Source: Streptomyces actuosus
GTDB taxonomy: Bacteria > Actinomycetota > Actinomycetes > Streptomycetales > Streptomycetaceae
Length of the DNA stretch: 64,000 nucleotides
Reading direction: 5' to 3'
Assembly (NCBI RefSeq): GCF_016921115.1
Contig: NZ_JAFFZS010000001.1
Location: forward strand, 594,648-658,647
The position numbers and the translations under genes are program-made. Position 1 is the first letter of the stretch. The number at the start of each line of letters is the position of its first letter. Of this stretch, positions 46,201-52,443 are shown piece by piece. The notes under the pieces were generated by a model, which saw only the letters and a program-made list of their open reading frames with translations, was not told where the DNA came from and searched no databases.

Positions 46201-48880
46201 GGCGGGAGGCTCGTCGAACCGCACGATGAGCTGGTCGTTCTACCCGGACGGCAAGCTGAAGTCGAAGACGGACGACGGTGTGCCGGTCGGCAGCGCGGTC
46301 CCGCTCGTCGACAACTCCGACACCCAGAACACCAGCTCCACCGGCACTTGGACCCATGCCGGCCTCCCCGGCCAGCAGGGTTACGACCACCAGGTCCACG
46401 CCGCCGGCACCGGGACGGACGCGTTCACGTGGACGCTGAACATCCCCAAGGACGGCACCTACACCGCCTACGTGAGGTACCCCCAGGTCACCGGCGCCGC
46501 GACGACCGCCAAGTACACGGTCACCAAGTCCGACGGCACCACCACGGACGTGATCCGGGACCAGAACGCGGCCCCGGGCACCTGGGTCAGCCTCGGCTCG
46601 TTCACCTTCACCCAGGGCAACGCGGCCAAGCTGCAACTGTTCCAGAACAGCGCGGGCGCGGTCGTCGCCGACGGCGTCAAGCTCGTGCGCGACAACTCGG
46701 GCGACACGGACGACGAGAAGCACAGCTTCGCCTACGCCTACGACGTCAACGGCAACCTGACGTCGATCGACGACGCCTCTCCCGGTGCACCGATCGATGC
46801 CTACACCATCGCCTACACGGGCCTGGACCAGATCCGGAAGGTGACCGAGTCGCTGGCCGGCCAGGAGAAGAAGGCCACCACCTACACGTACGACGCCAAC
46901 AGCCAGCCGGAGACGGTCACCCATCCCGACCAGTTCTCCAAATACACCTACGACACGCGTGAGATGACCAAGACGGTTTCGGTCGGCAAGTCGCCGACGG
47001 ACACGTCTGCCAAGGTCACGTCGTACACGTACACCGACCGCGGTCAGGTCCTGCACGAGACCAAGGACAACGGCAACACGGTCGACAGCGCCTACTTCCT
47101 CGACGGTACGGTCAAGTCCACCGTGGAGAAGAAGGCCGACGGCACCCTGGTCGCCTCGCACACCTACGACTACGACGCCAACGGCAACCCGACACAGGAC
47201 GCCGCGAAGAAGATGGACGCCGACAACCACTCGGCGTACCTCGACTCCACCACCGACTACACCTACGACCCGGTCGACCGACTCGCCAAGTCGGTCAAGA
47301 CCGGCAACGGCGCGTCGACCGACACCTACGTCCACGACGACAACGCCAACGTCATCAGCCAGACGGTCAAGGGCACGTCCACGACCTTCTCTTACGACCG
47401 CAACCGGCTGCAGAGCGCGTCCGTCGCCGGTACGGCGTTCCAGTACAACTACGACCCCTTCGGCCGCCAGGAATCGGTCACCAGCGACGGCCAGGTCGTC
47501 GGGCGCAGTGTGTACGACGGCTTCGACCACGTCGTCGAGTCCCAGAAGATGGACTCGACGGGTGCGATGAAGTCCACGACGTACACCTTCGACCCGCTCG
47601 ACCGCACCCTGTCCAAGACCGCCGGCGGCAAGACCACGGACTTCGAATACCTGGGGCTGTCCAGCGAGGTCCTGGACGAGAAGGTCGCCGGCCAGCTGTC
47701 GAAGTCCTACCAGTACAGCCCCTGGGGCGAGCGCCTGTCCCAGGTCGAGCACAACACCGACAGCACGACCGAGGACACCTACTACAGCTACAACGGCCAC
47801 ACCGACGTCGACGCGCTGACCGACAAGAACGGTGACACCAAGGCCACGTACGGCTACACCGCCTACGGAAGCGACGACACCTCCGAGTTCACCGGCATCG
47901 ACAAACCCGACGCCCAGAACCCCACCAAGGAGGACTACAACCCCTACCGCTACAACGGCAAGCGCTGGGACGCCCAGTCCGGCACCTACGACATGGGCTT
48001 CCGCGACTACGACCCGGGCCTCAACCGCTTCACCACCCGGGACATGTACACGGGCGCACTGGCCGACATGGGCCTCGGTGCCGACCCGTTCACCGGAAAC
48101 CGCTACGCCTTCGGCGGCGGCAACCCGGTGAGCAACGTCGAGTTGGACGGCCACTTCTTCCTCGTCGACGATCTGGTCGAAGTCACCGCCGTGGTCGTCG
48201 TGGTCGCCGCGGTCGCGACCTACGCCTACGCGACCGACCAGAACGTGCAGACCGCCGTCAACGACACCTTCGACTCGATCACATCGGGTCTCCAGGACCT
48301 CTTCAGCGACGACGACCCGGAGCCGGAGCCGGAGCCGGCTGCCCGGCCGCGCCCCGGTCCCCTTCCCGGGGACGGCTCGGGCACGGACAACAAGAAGCGG
48401 TGTGAGTCGGAGCCCAAGTCGTCCCGATTCCAGTACCAGCCGTTGGACGGGGCGAGCCGCGCCCAGGGGGCGACCGCGCTGATCTGCCCGAGTGACTACA
48501 AGCCCGTAGGCACGAAGAGGGACGACGGTGGCAAGGTGGACGTGTACGGATTCCCGGACCCCGCGCAGAACAAGACCAAGACGGGCGGGACCATCTTCGA
48601 CCGAACGCATATCGTCGGCGACAAGGTGGGCGGCGACTGGGTGAACGAGAACCTGTTCACCGGGTTCTCGCGCATGAACAAGAGCGGCATGCGGCGTTGC
48701 GAGATCAAGATGGAGCAGCAGCTCGCCGCTGGGAAGTGGGTCATGTACACAGGCAAGGTCAACTACAGCCACACCACCGGATATGCGGACAGCATCACCA
48801 TGTCCGCCTACACCGAGGACGGAGTATTGTTCAACAACATAGTGGTCCAGCAGAGCCCGAATTGGCAGACGACATGCTGA
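40220..48880 (+). CDS. Secreted RHS/YD-repeat polymorphic toxin with C-terminal nuclease-like domain
   Basis: A 2886-residue protein. GTG 40220 follows GAGGAAAGG by 6 bases (ATG 40199 is also in frame) and opens a signal peptide ending VAYAAPA. Two DNRLRE-type adhesive domains lie near residues 330-430 and 760-950 (TNYGNSWKLSVGR; TATWNDASSG), with golvesin-like domains near 430-570 and 2030-2160 (FTWTLNIPKDGTYTAYVRYP). YD repeats fill most of 1100-2645 and close with the RHS core RYNGKRWDAQSGTYDMGFRD and NRFTTRDMYTG. A hydrophobic segment (VVVVVAAVATYAYA, about 2660) follows. The last 160 residues hold IFDRTHIVGDKVGGDWVNEN and GFSRMNKSGMRRCE, like DNA/RNA non-specific endonucleases (DRGH-type site with H, then N). 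The immunity gene overlaps its stop. Confidence 0.9.
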   Translation: MRPRWGTLVACLVVSAVTTTALPQVAYAAPAEDRDEKGFVDTVKSWFADDGKENEKPPSHDELGIADRQKLPKGTKDPKARRVRELTGRRTANARFWQLSDGRVQAELSAVPTSYRDGASTAWKAIDTTVRPAKAKGFVFANTTNEGRAWFGAHTGRLVRFQAPDGRAVTLGLDGAGKRLTPHAKGSTVSYDDAAHGAKLAYEVGPGRVKENITLAKPPSGPLKFTFTLDADGLTPKARPDGSIALFGELPHTPVMVIPAPYMTDAAKADTSVFGETYSRKVSQRLVRDGDRWKITVTPDAGWLASKDRRYPVVIDPTLTIAPSPSGAQDAMVLAEAPTTNYGNSWKLSVGRTSSGAARSLIEFPLDEIPSGTQIDAARLEMYYDNTHTTGGTNVPIEVHQATGAWDESTATWDSTSSLVGALSGTTVQVDDGDAGTTAASGSWPASGSSLTQYAIGGDYHYNKDDIAGDTYTFQPRLPEADSYRVDVHYVPAFDRATNAPFTVTGSGGSTTYTVDESAGSNGVWTSLNGGGRIAFAKGTAGKVVLGDGPASSSTAVIADAVRWANPATITKGTGDYSQWHRFPVTDTVQQWLDGTAANNGFVLKTADEAGGPLGGPRYEAGDGSYGGETSTIPRLTVTYGKVGTELDSPQVIHSTGPELSWKPYVNDTGDSSNNIAQYELYRSTQQAFTPSAATLVAPIDKGATSFTDTTATPTPDSSSSEIGRSYYYQIAVRTVNGELLGSPTRLVGVPKAGRTMRLIQGASQMKDTTLSSGQPSTNEDTLSTWGKPQSWLEVGDNSATYGKARAALDFDTSAIPSSATVLESRLFMWGAETNYSSNGAVYELHGLTKNFDETSATWNDASSGTAWSSPGGDYSATVSDTVGSVSDVGRHWWDATSLTQGWITTPSSNHGALVKLKDESSTGPQERTLFLSSEASDWQLGPLLRVIYVDSTTADTYYAPQTPSRMTPNSTYSVDFTVTNTTNAAWAAGERELSYTWKLPDGTDVTTGGNQASTAVPALAPGQSATIQATVDTPINSDSGNKRTDYVLGWDVRRVSDSSWLSATHTSIQPLQQNVAVEDPTSNTLGLEKFYSYTGKNTGAGSTVMNNLASGNSVWSYNAFTNPGRGLTTFARFAYNSLDTSDTVSGAGWSMQLAAPIRLGAPLDFHPNPNPTEVRLPDGDGTAHVFTWDATNSVWKAPAGVHYQLTMKAGLDCTPDKDNTPDAWTLLRPDGTRFLFGCDGYLTSAVDKNGNTQTYTYAERKSKNKPTKFLQYITDPAGRQSLTVDYYEKGDASYDYIDDTGAKTTGSHLTNSKIYDHIKSITDISGRKISFSYTTKGLLGQFTDGDGSNQPKVFKFTYDATQGNKNVKLVTATDPRGHGTQLSYYAPQTGDDPAYHWWTKSITDRLNGDTGFAYTADTVNTKFTDTTVTDAENHATQYVTDDFGRPVQTTNAKSQTTKMSWDADNNVTYLEEANGAKTAYCFDPKTGYPLWQRDAENNKAGVPDQTSTCVSDSSQWPANAAAYEYQTRADGYSADLFRKTSPEGRAWQFGYDTFGNLTTVTDPKGVATTTVPDDYTTKYDYDAYGELTQATDANGNPTTNNDFGPTGYPNTITDALNNSTTFVYDERGQVTQVTDADQKTTTQTYDTYGRPLVKTVPKDQAAGVLITTPAPEYDANDNITTWTAPNGAVSTAVYDAGDQMVSSTDPKDTPTGPERRTDYTYDKTGHLRTTVQPKGTATTTDPNDYATTHNYDEIYEITSVVNAVGDKISYEYDNVGNLVTVIDPKKNATADTTDYTSKTAYDLDHRTVSITDALGKTSSRTYDKDSLVVASKDAENNESLITYDERGKQTEVEVPHQGTSPDITYRTTRYEYDQVGNTTKVITPRGVETANADDFTSRTEYDALNRPVKQFQPYDPADARYNDPNVYTETAYDKVGRVAKTSLPPSEGQTVRNDATYTYFDNGWTKSTTDPWDIVTTYDYNGLGRQTARTLTSAGGSSNRTMSWSFYPDGKLKSKTDDGVPVGSAVPLVDNSDTQNTSSTGTWTHAGLPGQQGYDHQVHAAGTGTDAFTWTLNIPKDGTYTAYVRYPQVTGAATTAKYTVTKSDGTTTDVIRDQNAAPGTWVSLGSFTFTQGNAAKLQLFQNSAGAVVADGVKLVRDNSGDTDDEKHSFAYAYDVNGNLTSIDDASPGAPIDAYTIAYTGLDQIRKVTESLAGQEKKATTYTYDANSQPETVTHPDQFSKYTYDTREMTKTVSVGKSPTDTSAKVTSYTYTDRGQVLHETKDNGNTVDSAYFLDGTVKSTVEKKADGTLVASHTYDYDANGNPTQDAAKKMDADNHSAYLDSTTDYTYDPVDRLAKSVKTGNGASTDTYVHDDNANVISQTVKGTSTTFSYDRNRLQSASVAGTAFQYNYDPFGRQESVTSDGQVVGRSVYDGFDHVVESQKMDSTGAMKSTTYTFDPLDRTLSKTAGGKTTDFEYLGLSSEVLDEKVAGQLSKSYQYSPWGERLSQVEHNTDSTTEDTYYSYNGHTDVDALTDKNGDTKATYGYTAYGSDDTSEFTGIDKPDAQNPTKEDYNPYRYNGKRWDAQSGTYDMGFRDYDPGLNRFTTRDMYTGALADMGLGADPFTGNRYAFGGGNPVSNVELDGHFFLVDDLVEVTAVVVVVAAVATYAYATDQNVQTAVNDTFDSITSGLQDLFSDDDPEPEPEPAARPRPGPLPGDGSGTDNKKRCESEPKSSRFQYQPLDGASRAQGATALICPSDYKPVGTKRDDGGKVDVYGFPDPAQNKTKTGGTIFDRTHIVGDKVGGDWVNENLFTGFSRMNKSGMRRCEIKMEQQLAAGKWVMYTGKVNYSHTTGYADSITMSAYTEDGVLFNNIVVQQSPNWQTTC

Positions 48881-49416
48881 GCGTCGAAGAGCTGGAGGCC
48901 GTGCTTCCGTCGATGACACGGTGGCGTGTGCCTGGTGGGCGCAGCGTGGATTGGGCCACCCTTGAGGCGGCCCTAGGAACGGCGCTGCCCTCCGACTTCC
49001 GTTCTCTGGCGGAGGCGTACCCCGTGCTGGTCGTCGATGACTTCCTCATGGTGTCCCTTCCAACGCCCGGCGCTGAGGCGCTGTGGGCGTCCGGGCGCCG
49101 TGAGGACGAGATCCTTCAGGATCTGTACGAGATGGGCGACACCCAGGGCTACGTCCCCTTTCCCGAGCCGGGCGGCCTGATCAGCTGGGCGTCGTCCTAT
49201 TCGGGGGACTCCTTCTACTGGAAGACAAGCCCCACGGACCCAGACGCATGGCCAGTGGTCGTCCGCACGGACAACGCCGAGTGGTTCGAGTTCCCGGTCG
49301 GCGCCGTCAAGTTCTTGGTCGGCGTGTACGGGCGCACCGTCGATGTGCCGGGTATGCCCAGGAACTTCCCCGGCGACTTCCCGCAGGTGCTCGGCCTGAG
49401 CGACGGCATCGACTGA
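48874..49416 (+). CDS. SUKH (SMI1/KNR4)-type immunity protein
   Basis: A 180-residue acidic cytoplasmic protein whose ATG lies inside the last codons of the toxin gene (7-base overlap), the classic position for an immunity gene. SMI1/KNR4-like features are VDWATLEAALGTALPSDFRS, LAEAYPVLVVDDFLMVSLP, and later YVPFPEPGGLISWASSYSGD and SFYWKTSPTDPDAWPVVV, ending with a segment near FEFPVGAVKFLVGVYG. SUKH proteins bind and neutralise the cognate nuclease domain. The start is fixed by the overlap and by the family start; no separate ribosome site is needed. A strong terminator follows at 49449. Confidence 0.85.
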   Translation: MLSVEELEAVLPSMTRWRVPGGRSVDWATLEAALGTALPSDFRSLAEAYPVLVVDDFLMVSLPTPGAEALWASGRREDEILQDLYEMGDTQGYVPFPEPGGLISWASSYSGDSFYWKTSPTDPDAWPVVVRTDNAEWFEFPVGAVKFLVGVYGRTVDVPGMPRNFPGDFPQVLGLSDGID

Positions 49417-49448
49417 TCGGCAACTGATCCGCGGGCACATGTGAACAG

Positions 49449-49479
49449 CGATCGCCCCCAGGGTTCCTGGGGGCGATCG
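49449..49479. terminator. Strong terminator of the toxin-immunity unit
   Basis: CGATCGCCCCCAGG / CCTGGGGGCGATCG form a perfect 14-bp stem with the loop GTT, 33 bp after the immunity stop. Confidence 0.9.
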
Positions 49480-49597
49480 TCATGGTGCGCCCAGCATGGG
49501 CGATCGATCGGGGGTGGAAGTTGCCTGGGGGAACGCTCCGCAGTCCTGGCCCAGACAGCAGCCGCAACGTTCGGCCTCTACTGGTGTGATCGCCTGA

Positions 49598-49770
49598 TCA
49601 ACTGTCGCCGGTTCTCCGGGGAGTCCAGCCAGCTCGTGACTGACTGTGGCCGCGAGCGGCGTATCGGCTCCAGGTCCCACCGGCCTCGTTGCGGAGCCGG
49701 GTGGTGGTCTTGTGGTGGCCGAGAGCGTCCGCGGCGACGGGCGCGGGATTCGGGACGGGGCGGGAGAACA
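49598..49770 (-). pseudogene. Integrase-like protein tail, copy 1
   Basis: The frame reads APVAADALGHHKTTTRLRNE, AGGTWSRYAARGHSQSRAGW and TPRRTGDS before TGA at 49598. This is a recurrent C-terminal sequence of Streptomyces site-specific recombinase-like proteins (ALGYH-KTTTRL---AGGTWSRYA-GDH). Nothing upstream belongs to the gene; the methyltransferase start overlaps that side. A second copy lies 865 bp to the right in the same orientation. The link to tyrosine recombinases is from memory of the family and not proven by a catalytic motif. Confidence 0.55.
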
Positions 49771-49801
49771 GCTGCGAACGGCGGGTGTTAGCTTCCTTCC
49801 C

Positions 49802-50431
49802 GTGGTGGAGCACCAGGACGAGACCAGGGCGGCCTACGACGGGGTCGTCGAGCTGTATGCGTCGATGTTCGCTGATCGGCTGGAGACGCAGCCGTTCTCA
49901 CGGAACATGATCGGCATCTTTGCCGAGCTGGTGCGCGGCACGGGGAACCTGCGGGCAGCCGATGTCGGCTGCGGGCCCGGACATCTGACGGCCATGCTGC
50001 ATGACCTGGGGCTGGACGCCTTCGGGCTCGACCTCTCCCCAGCCATGGTCGACCACGCCCGGCAAGCCCGTCCGGCGCTGCAGTTCGACGAGGCGCGGAT
50101 GGAGGCCCTGCCAGTCGAGGACGGCGCGCTCGGCGGCGTGCTGGCCCACTACTCGATGATCCACACCCCTCCTGGGGAACTGCCCTCGCTGCTCGCCGAG
50201 CAGGCGCGTGTCCTGGCACCAGGGGGCCTGCTCCTGGCGTCGTTCTTCGCGACCGACGGGCCCGAGCCGGTCCGCTTCGACCACAAGGTGACGCCCGCCT
50301 ACAGCTGGCCTGCGGACCGGTTCGCCGAGCTGCTGGACCGGGCCGGGTTCGTCACGTTCGCCCGGCTGCTCCACGACCCGGCCTCTGAGCGGGGCTTCCT
50401 CGACGCCCACTTGCTGGCCCGCCTCGGCTAG
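49802..50431 (+). CDS. Class I SAM-dependent methyltransferase
   Basis: A 209-residue methyltransferase. AADVGCGPGHLTAMLHDLGL (near residues 57-76) is motif I, GLDLSPAMVDHAR is motif II with the ribose-binding Asp, and VLAPGGLLLASFFATDG the post-III strand. The N-terminus DETRAAYDGVVELYASMFAD is the usual lead-in helix. GTG 49802 (or 49805) is the likely start, but no ribosome site is apparent, so the true start is uncertain. The acceptor is unknown. The gene sits between two copies of an integrase-like tail, which suggests it moved or was copied with them. Confidence 0.85.
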   Translation: MVEHQDETRAAYDGVVELYASMFADRLETQPFSRNMIGIFAELVRGTGNLRAADVGCGPGHLTAMLHDLGLDAFGLDLSPAMVDHARQARPALQFDEARMEALPVEDGALGGVLAHYSMIHTPPGELPSLLAEQARVLAPGGLLLASFFATDGPEPVRFDHKVTPAYSWPADRFAELLDRAGFVTFARLLHDPASERGFLDAHLLARLG

Positions 50432-50462
50432 AGCATGGCCTTCTTCTGGTGTGCTCGCGTAT

Positions 50463-50755
50463 TCAACTGTCGCCAGGTCCCCGTGGAGCCCAGCCTGCTG
50501 GTGATCGTATGTGATCTCCAGCGGCGTATCGGCTCCACGTTCCGCCGGTCTCGTTGAGCAGGCGAGTGTGGTGGTCTTGTCGTGGTAGCCGAGGGCGTCG
50601 GCGACGACGGGAGCGGGCCTCTCAAGGAGTTGTTGTCGGATGGCGGCGCCGCGGGGGGCGGCCACTGGGACGCCGATCTCGTTGAGGAGTGCGGACAGGT
50701 GGTGGAGGTGGAAGGGCTGGCCCGCCCGGCGGCCTGGGAAGAGCCAGGGCCGCGC
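50463..50755 (-). pseudogene. Integrase-like protein tail, copy 2, with frameshift
   Basis: The longer copy starts with WLFPGRRAGQPFHLHHLSAL, LNEIGVPVAAPRGAAIRQQL and PAPVVADALGYHDKTT, then shifts one base and continues TRLLNETGGTWSRYAAGDHI and SPAGWAPRGPGDS before TGA at 50463. WLFPGRRAGQP is typical of the segment before the catalytic C-terminus in actinobacterial integrase-like proteins. The homology with copy 1 continues past the stop codon. Upstream of 50755 and up to the lipoprotein gene end (50994) nothing further is recognisable. Confidence 0.6.
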
Positions 50756-50993
50756 GTCGTGCCGACACCGACGAGAGCGCCGGGCCCGCAGCGGCTGGGG
50801 GCCACGACGACGCGGCAGATGTGCGTGTCAGGCTCCGCCTCCGTCTGTCCTCACACGGTGTTCGAGCGGCCGGAACCGGCCTCCGGCGGCCTCGGTTTCA
50901 GACGGAGGAAGTTGAAGGCGGCGTGCAGCATGAGTACCAAGGCCACTGCTCAACTTGTCACGCAGGGCTCAGACACAGCTTCTCACTCAGCAC

Positions 50994-51524
50994 TCAGTCC
51001 TCGCCGTTGTACGTCGACACCATGTAGACCTCCTGCCCGTCATCGCCGCGCGGAACGACCAGGACGGTGAACCTGGCGCCCGTGGGCGTGCGGAACCTGG
51101 TGTGGAGGTCGTACGTCTTCTCGGGATCGAGCTTCAGGCCGAACTTCTCCATGGCGTTGTCGGGGAAGGGCGGCCTTGTCCGGGACAGTTCCTTTCCGTC
51201 GATCGAGAACTCGGGGAACGGCCACGGGTTCGCCCGGGTGCGGTCCACCCCGTGGGCGTCCAGGTAGCCGTTCACACAGTCCGTAGGAGCCTCGAAGCGC
51301 AGCAGCAGATGCTTGTCGATCTCCTTCGGCCGGCCGCTGAACCCCAGCTCCTCCACCTTGCAGCCGGGCAGCGTGAGCTCGTAGCTCTCAAGGAGCTTGT
51401 CCAGGCTCTCGCCGGCGTTGGTGCCGGCCAGGGCGCGGGGGTCCGTGTTCTGGGCCGCGCACGCGGTCAGGGCGAGTGACAGCGCCGCGCAGACGGCCGT
51501 GACCGTCGCAGGGACGGTGCGCAT
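50994..51524 (-). CDS. Hypothetical lipoprotein
   Basis: A 176-residue protein with a lipoprotein signal: a short charged N-terminus, hydrophobic core (TVTAVCAALSLALTAC) and a lipobox LTAC, so the mature protein should be anchored outside the membrane. The rest (DKLLESYELTLPGCKVEELG, DLHTRFRTPTGARFTVLVVP) is a mixed alpha/beta domain with two further cysteines that I do not recognise. The ATG at 51524 is preceded by GGAGGAGG, a good site at short spacing. It is the only apparently intact gene among fragments. Similar small lipoproteins occur near polymorphic toxin loci, but no functional link can be shown. Confidence 0.7.
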   Translation of the reverse strand: MRTVPATVTAVCAALSLALTACAAQNTDPRALAGTNAGESLDKLLESYELTLPGCKVEELGFSGRPKEIDKHLLLRFEAPTDCVNGYLDAHGVDRTRANPWPFPEFSIDGKELSRTRPPFPDNAMEKFGLKLDPEKTYDLHTRFRTPTGARFTVLVVPRGDDGQEVYMVSTYNGED

Positions 51525-51546
51525 GAACCCTCCTCCAGACACTCGG

Positions 51547-51760
51547 CTACGGGGTGACGACGGTGTTGACGCCAATGGTCCGGCTCCCTTGTACCGTGAA
51601 GTTCTTGGCCAGACGATAGCGGGGGGGCGTTGGCGAGCGGGTCGAAGGGGAACTCGACCGGGCCGAGGTTCGCGCTCTCACCCAGGTCGAAGTTGTACGC
51701 CTTGTTCACATCGAGCCGGGCGTCCCCGCTGTGCCGGATCTTCCCGCCGTCGAGCACGGT
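51547..51760 (-). pseudogene. Gene remnant with a frameshift in a seven-G tract
   Basis: Leftward, the frame reads VLDGGKIRHSGDARLDVNKA, YNFDLGESANLGPVEFPFDP and LANAPP. At a run of seven G (plus strand, about 51630) it loses register, and the next frame finishes RYRLAKNFTVQGSRTIGVNT and VVTP before TAG at 51547. Both halves have coding character and fit end to end. I recognise no family. At its 5' side it stops abruptly at about 51760, where a transposase fragment of opposite orientation begins. Confidence 0.55.
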
Positions 51761-51985
51761 GGTACGTCGGCCGGCCCCGCCGCGGGATCCTCACACCAGG
51801 GGCCGGCCGCCCCGGCACGGAGGCGAGTTCGTCCTCGGTCAGCCCGACACCTGGGGTATCCCGGACACCGAAACCGTCACCGAAACCCGCCTCTACGGCA
51901 CCGCCCTCGCCCGGTCCTGGGACCGGCTCCACCCCGAGCTCACCCACCGCTCTTCCTGGGCCGCAGCCGACGGCACCCTCCCGAT
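51760..51985 (+). pseudogene. Transposase fragment (Streptomyces NF041680-like)
   Basis: The frame reads GRPPRHGGEFVLGQPDTWGI, PDTETVTETRLYGTALARSW and DRLHPELTHRSSWAAADGTL, the middle of a transposase group common in Streptomyces (GRPPRHGGEF-FGQPDTWG-PD, ARSWDRLHP-LTHRSSWA-HDGTLPI-EGT). Both ends are missing: the left end abuts the G-tract remnant, and the right end changes frame into a membrane-protein tail. Confidence 0.75.
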
Positions 51986-52270
51986 TGCTTCATCGGCCCG
52001 ACCGCCACCGGCATACGCTTCACGGCTGAGTGGATCGTCATCAAGGGAGTCGTCGTCGCCGCACCTGCCGCGCTACTCGGCGCCGCGATCGGCGAGTGGT
52101 CCAGACGGCGCCGCACCGTGACGGCCGAATCCGAACCGACCGCAGCACCCGGGCGTCCCGCCCTGATGACGACGGTGACGGCCGCGGGGACACTTCTCCT
52201 GGCCGTCGCTGCTGTCACCGTGCTCGGGATGGACCACGCCCGCAAGACGTGGATCGGATGGGGTCCATGA
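51986..52270 (+). other. Possible membrane-protein fragment
   Basis: A rightward frame ending at TGA 52268-52270 has two hydrophobic stretches (IVIKGVVVAAPAALLGAAIG and TVTAAGTLLLAVAAVTVLGM) separated by EWSRRRRTVTAESEP. It begins directly at the end of the transposase fragment (CFIGPTATGIRFTAEW) without its own start. It may be the 3' end of an unrelated gene fused by rearrangement. The following 170 bp to the multicopper oxidase end contain nothing I can assign. Confidence 0.35.
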
Positions 52271-52443
52271 TGCGCAACGGGCGTCTGCGCGCACGGCGGC
52301 CCGGCGCCGGGCACGAGCGACGGGTTGCCCGAGCTCCTACGAGTCTTCCGCCCATGGGTCTCGGCGTCGATCACCACGGTGGTCCGGCGGTGCTGCCGGC
52401 GCGGAGGGCGGTGGGTCGCCGGGGCAGCCCGTCCGACGGTTCG

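Noticed and set aside
43331..48919. A 1862-codon open frame on the minus strand across the RHS gene.
   Set aside because: It is a mirror of the plus-strand RHS gene, caused by the absence of stop complements in GC-rich repeated codons. It is Val/Arg/Gly-rich, has no domain and no ribosome site, while the plus strand has clear YD repeats and an RHS core.
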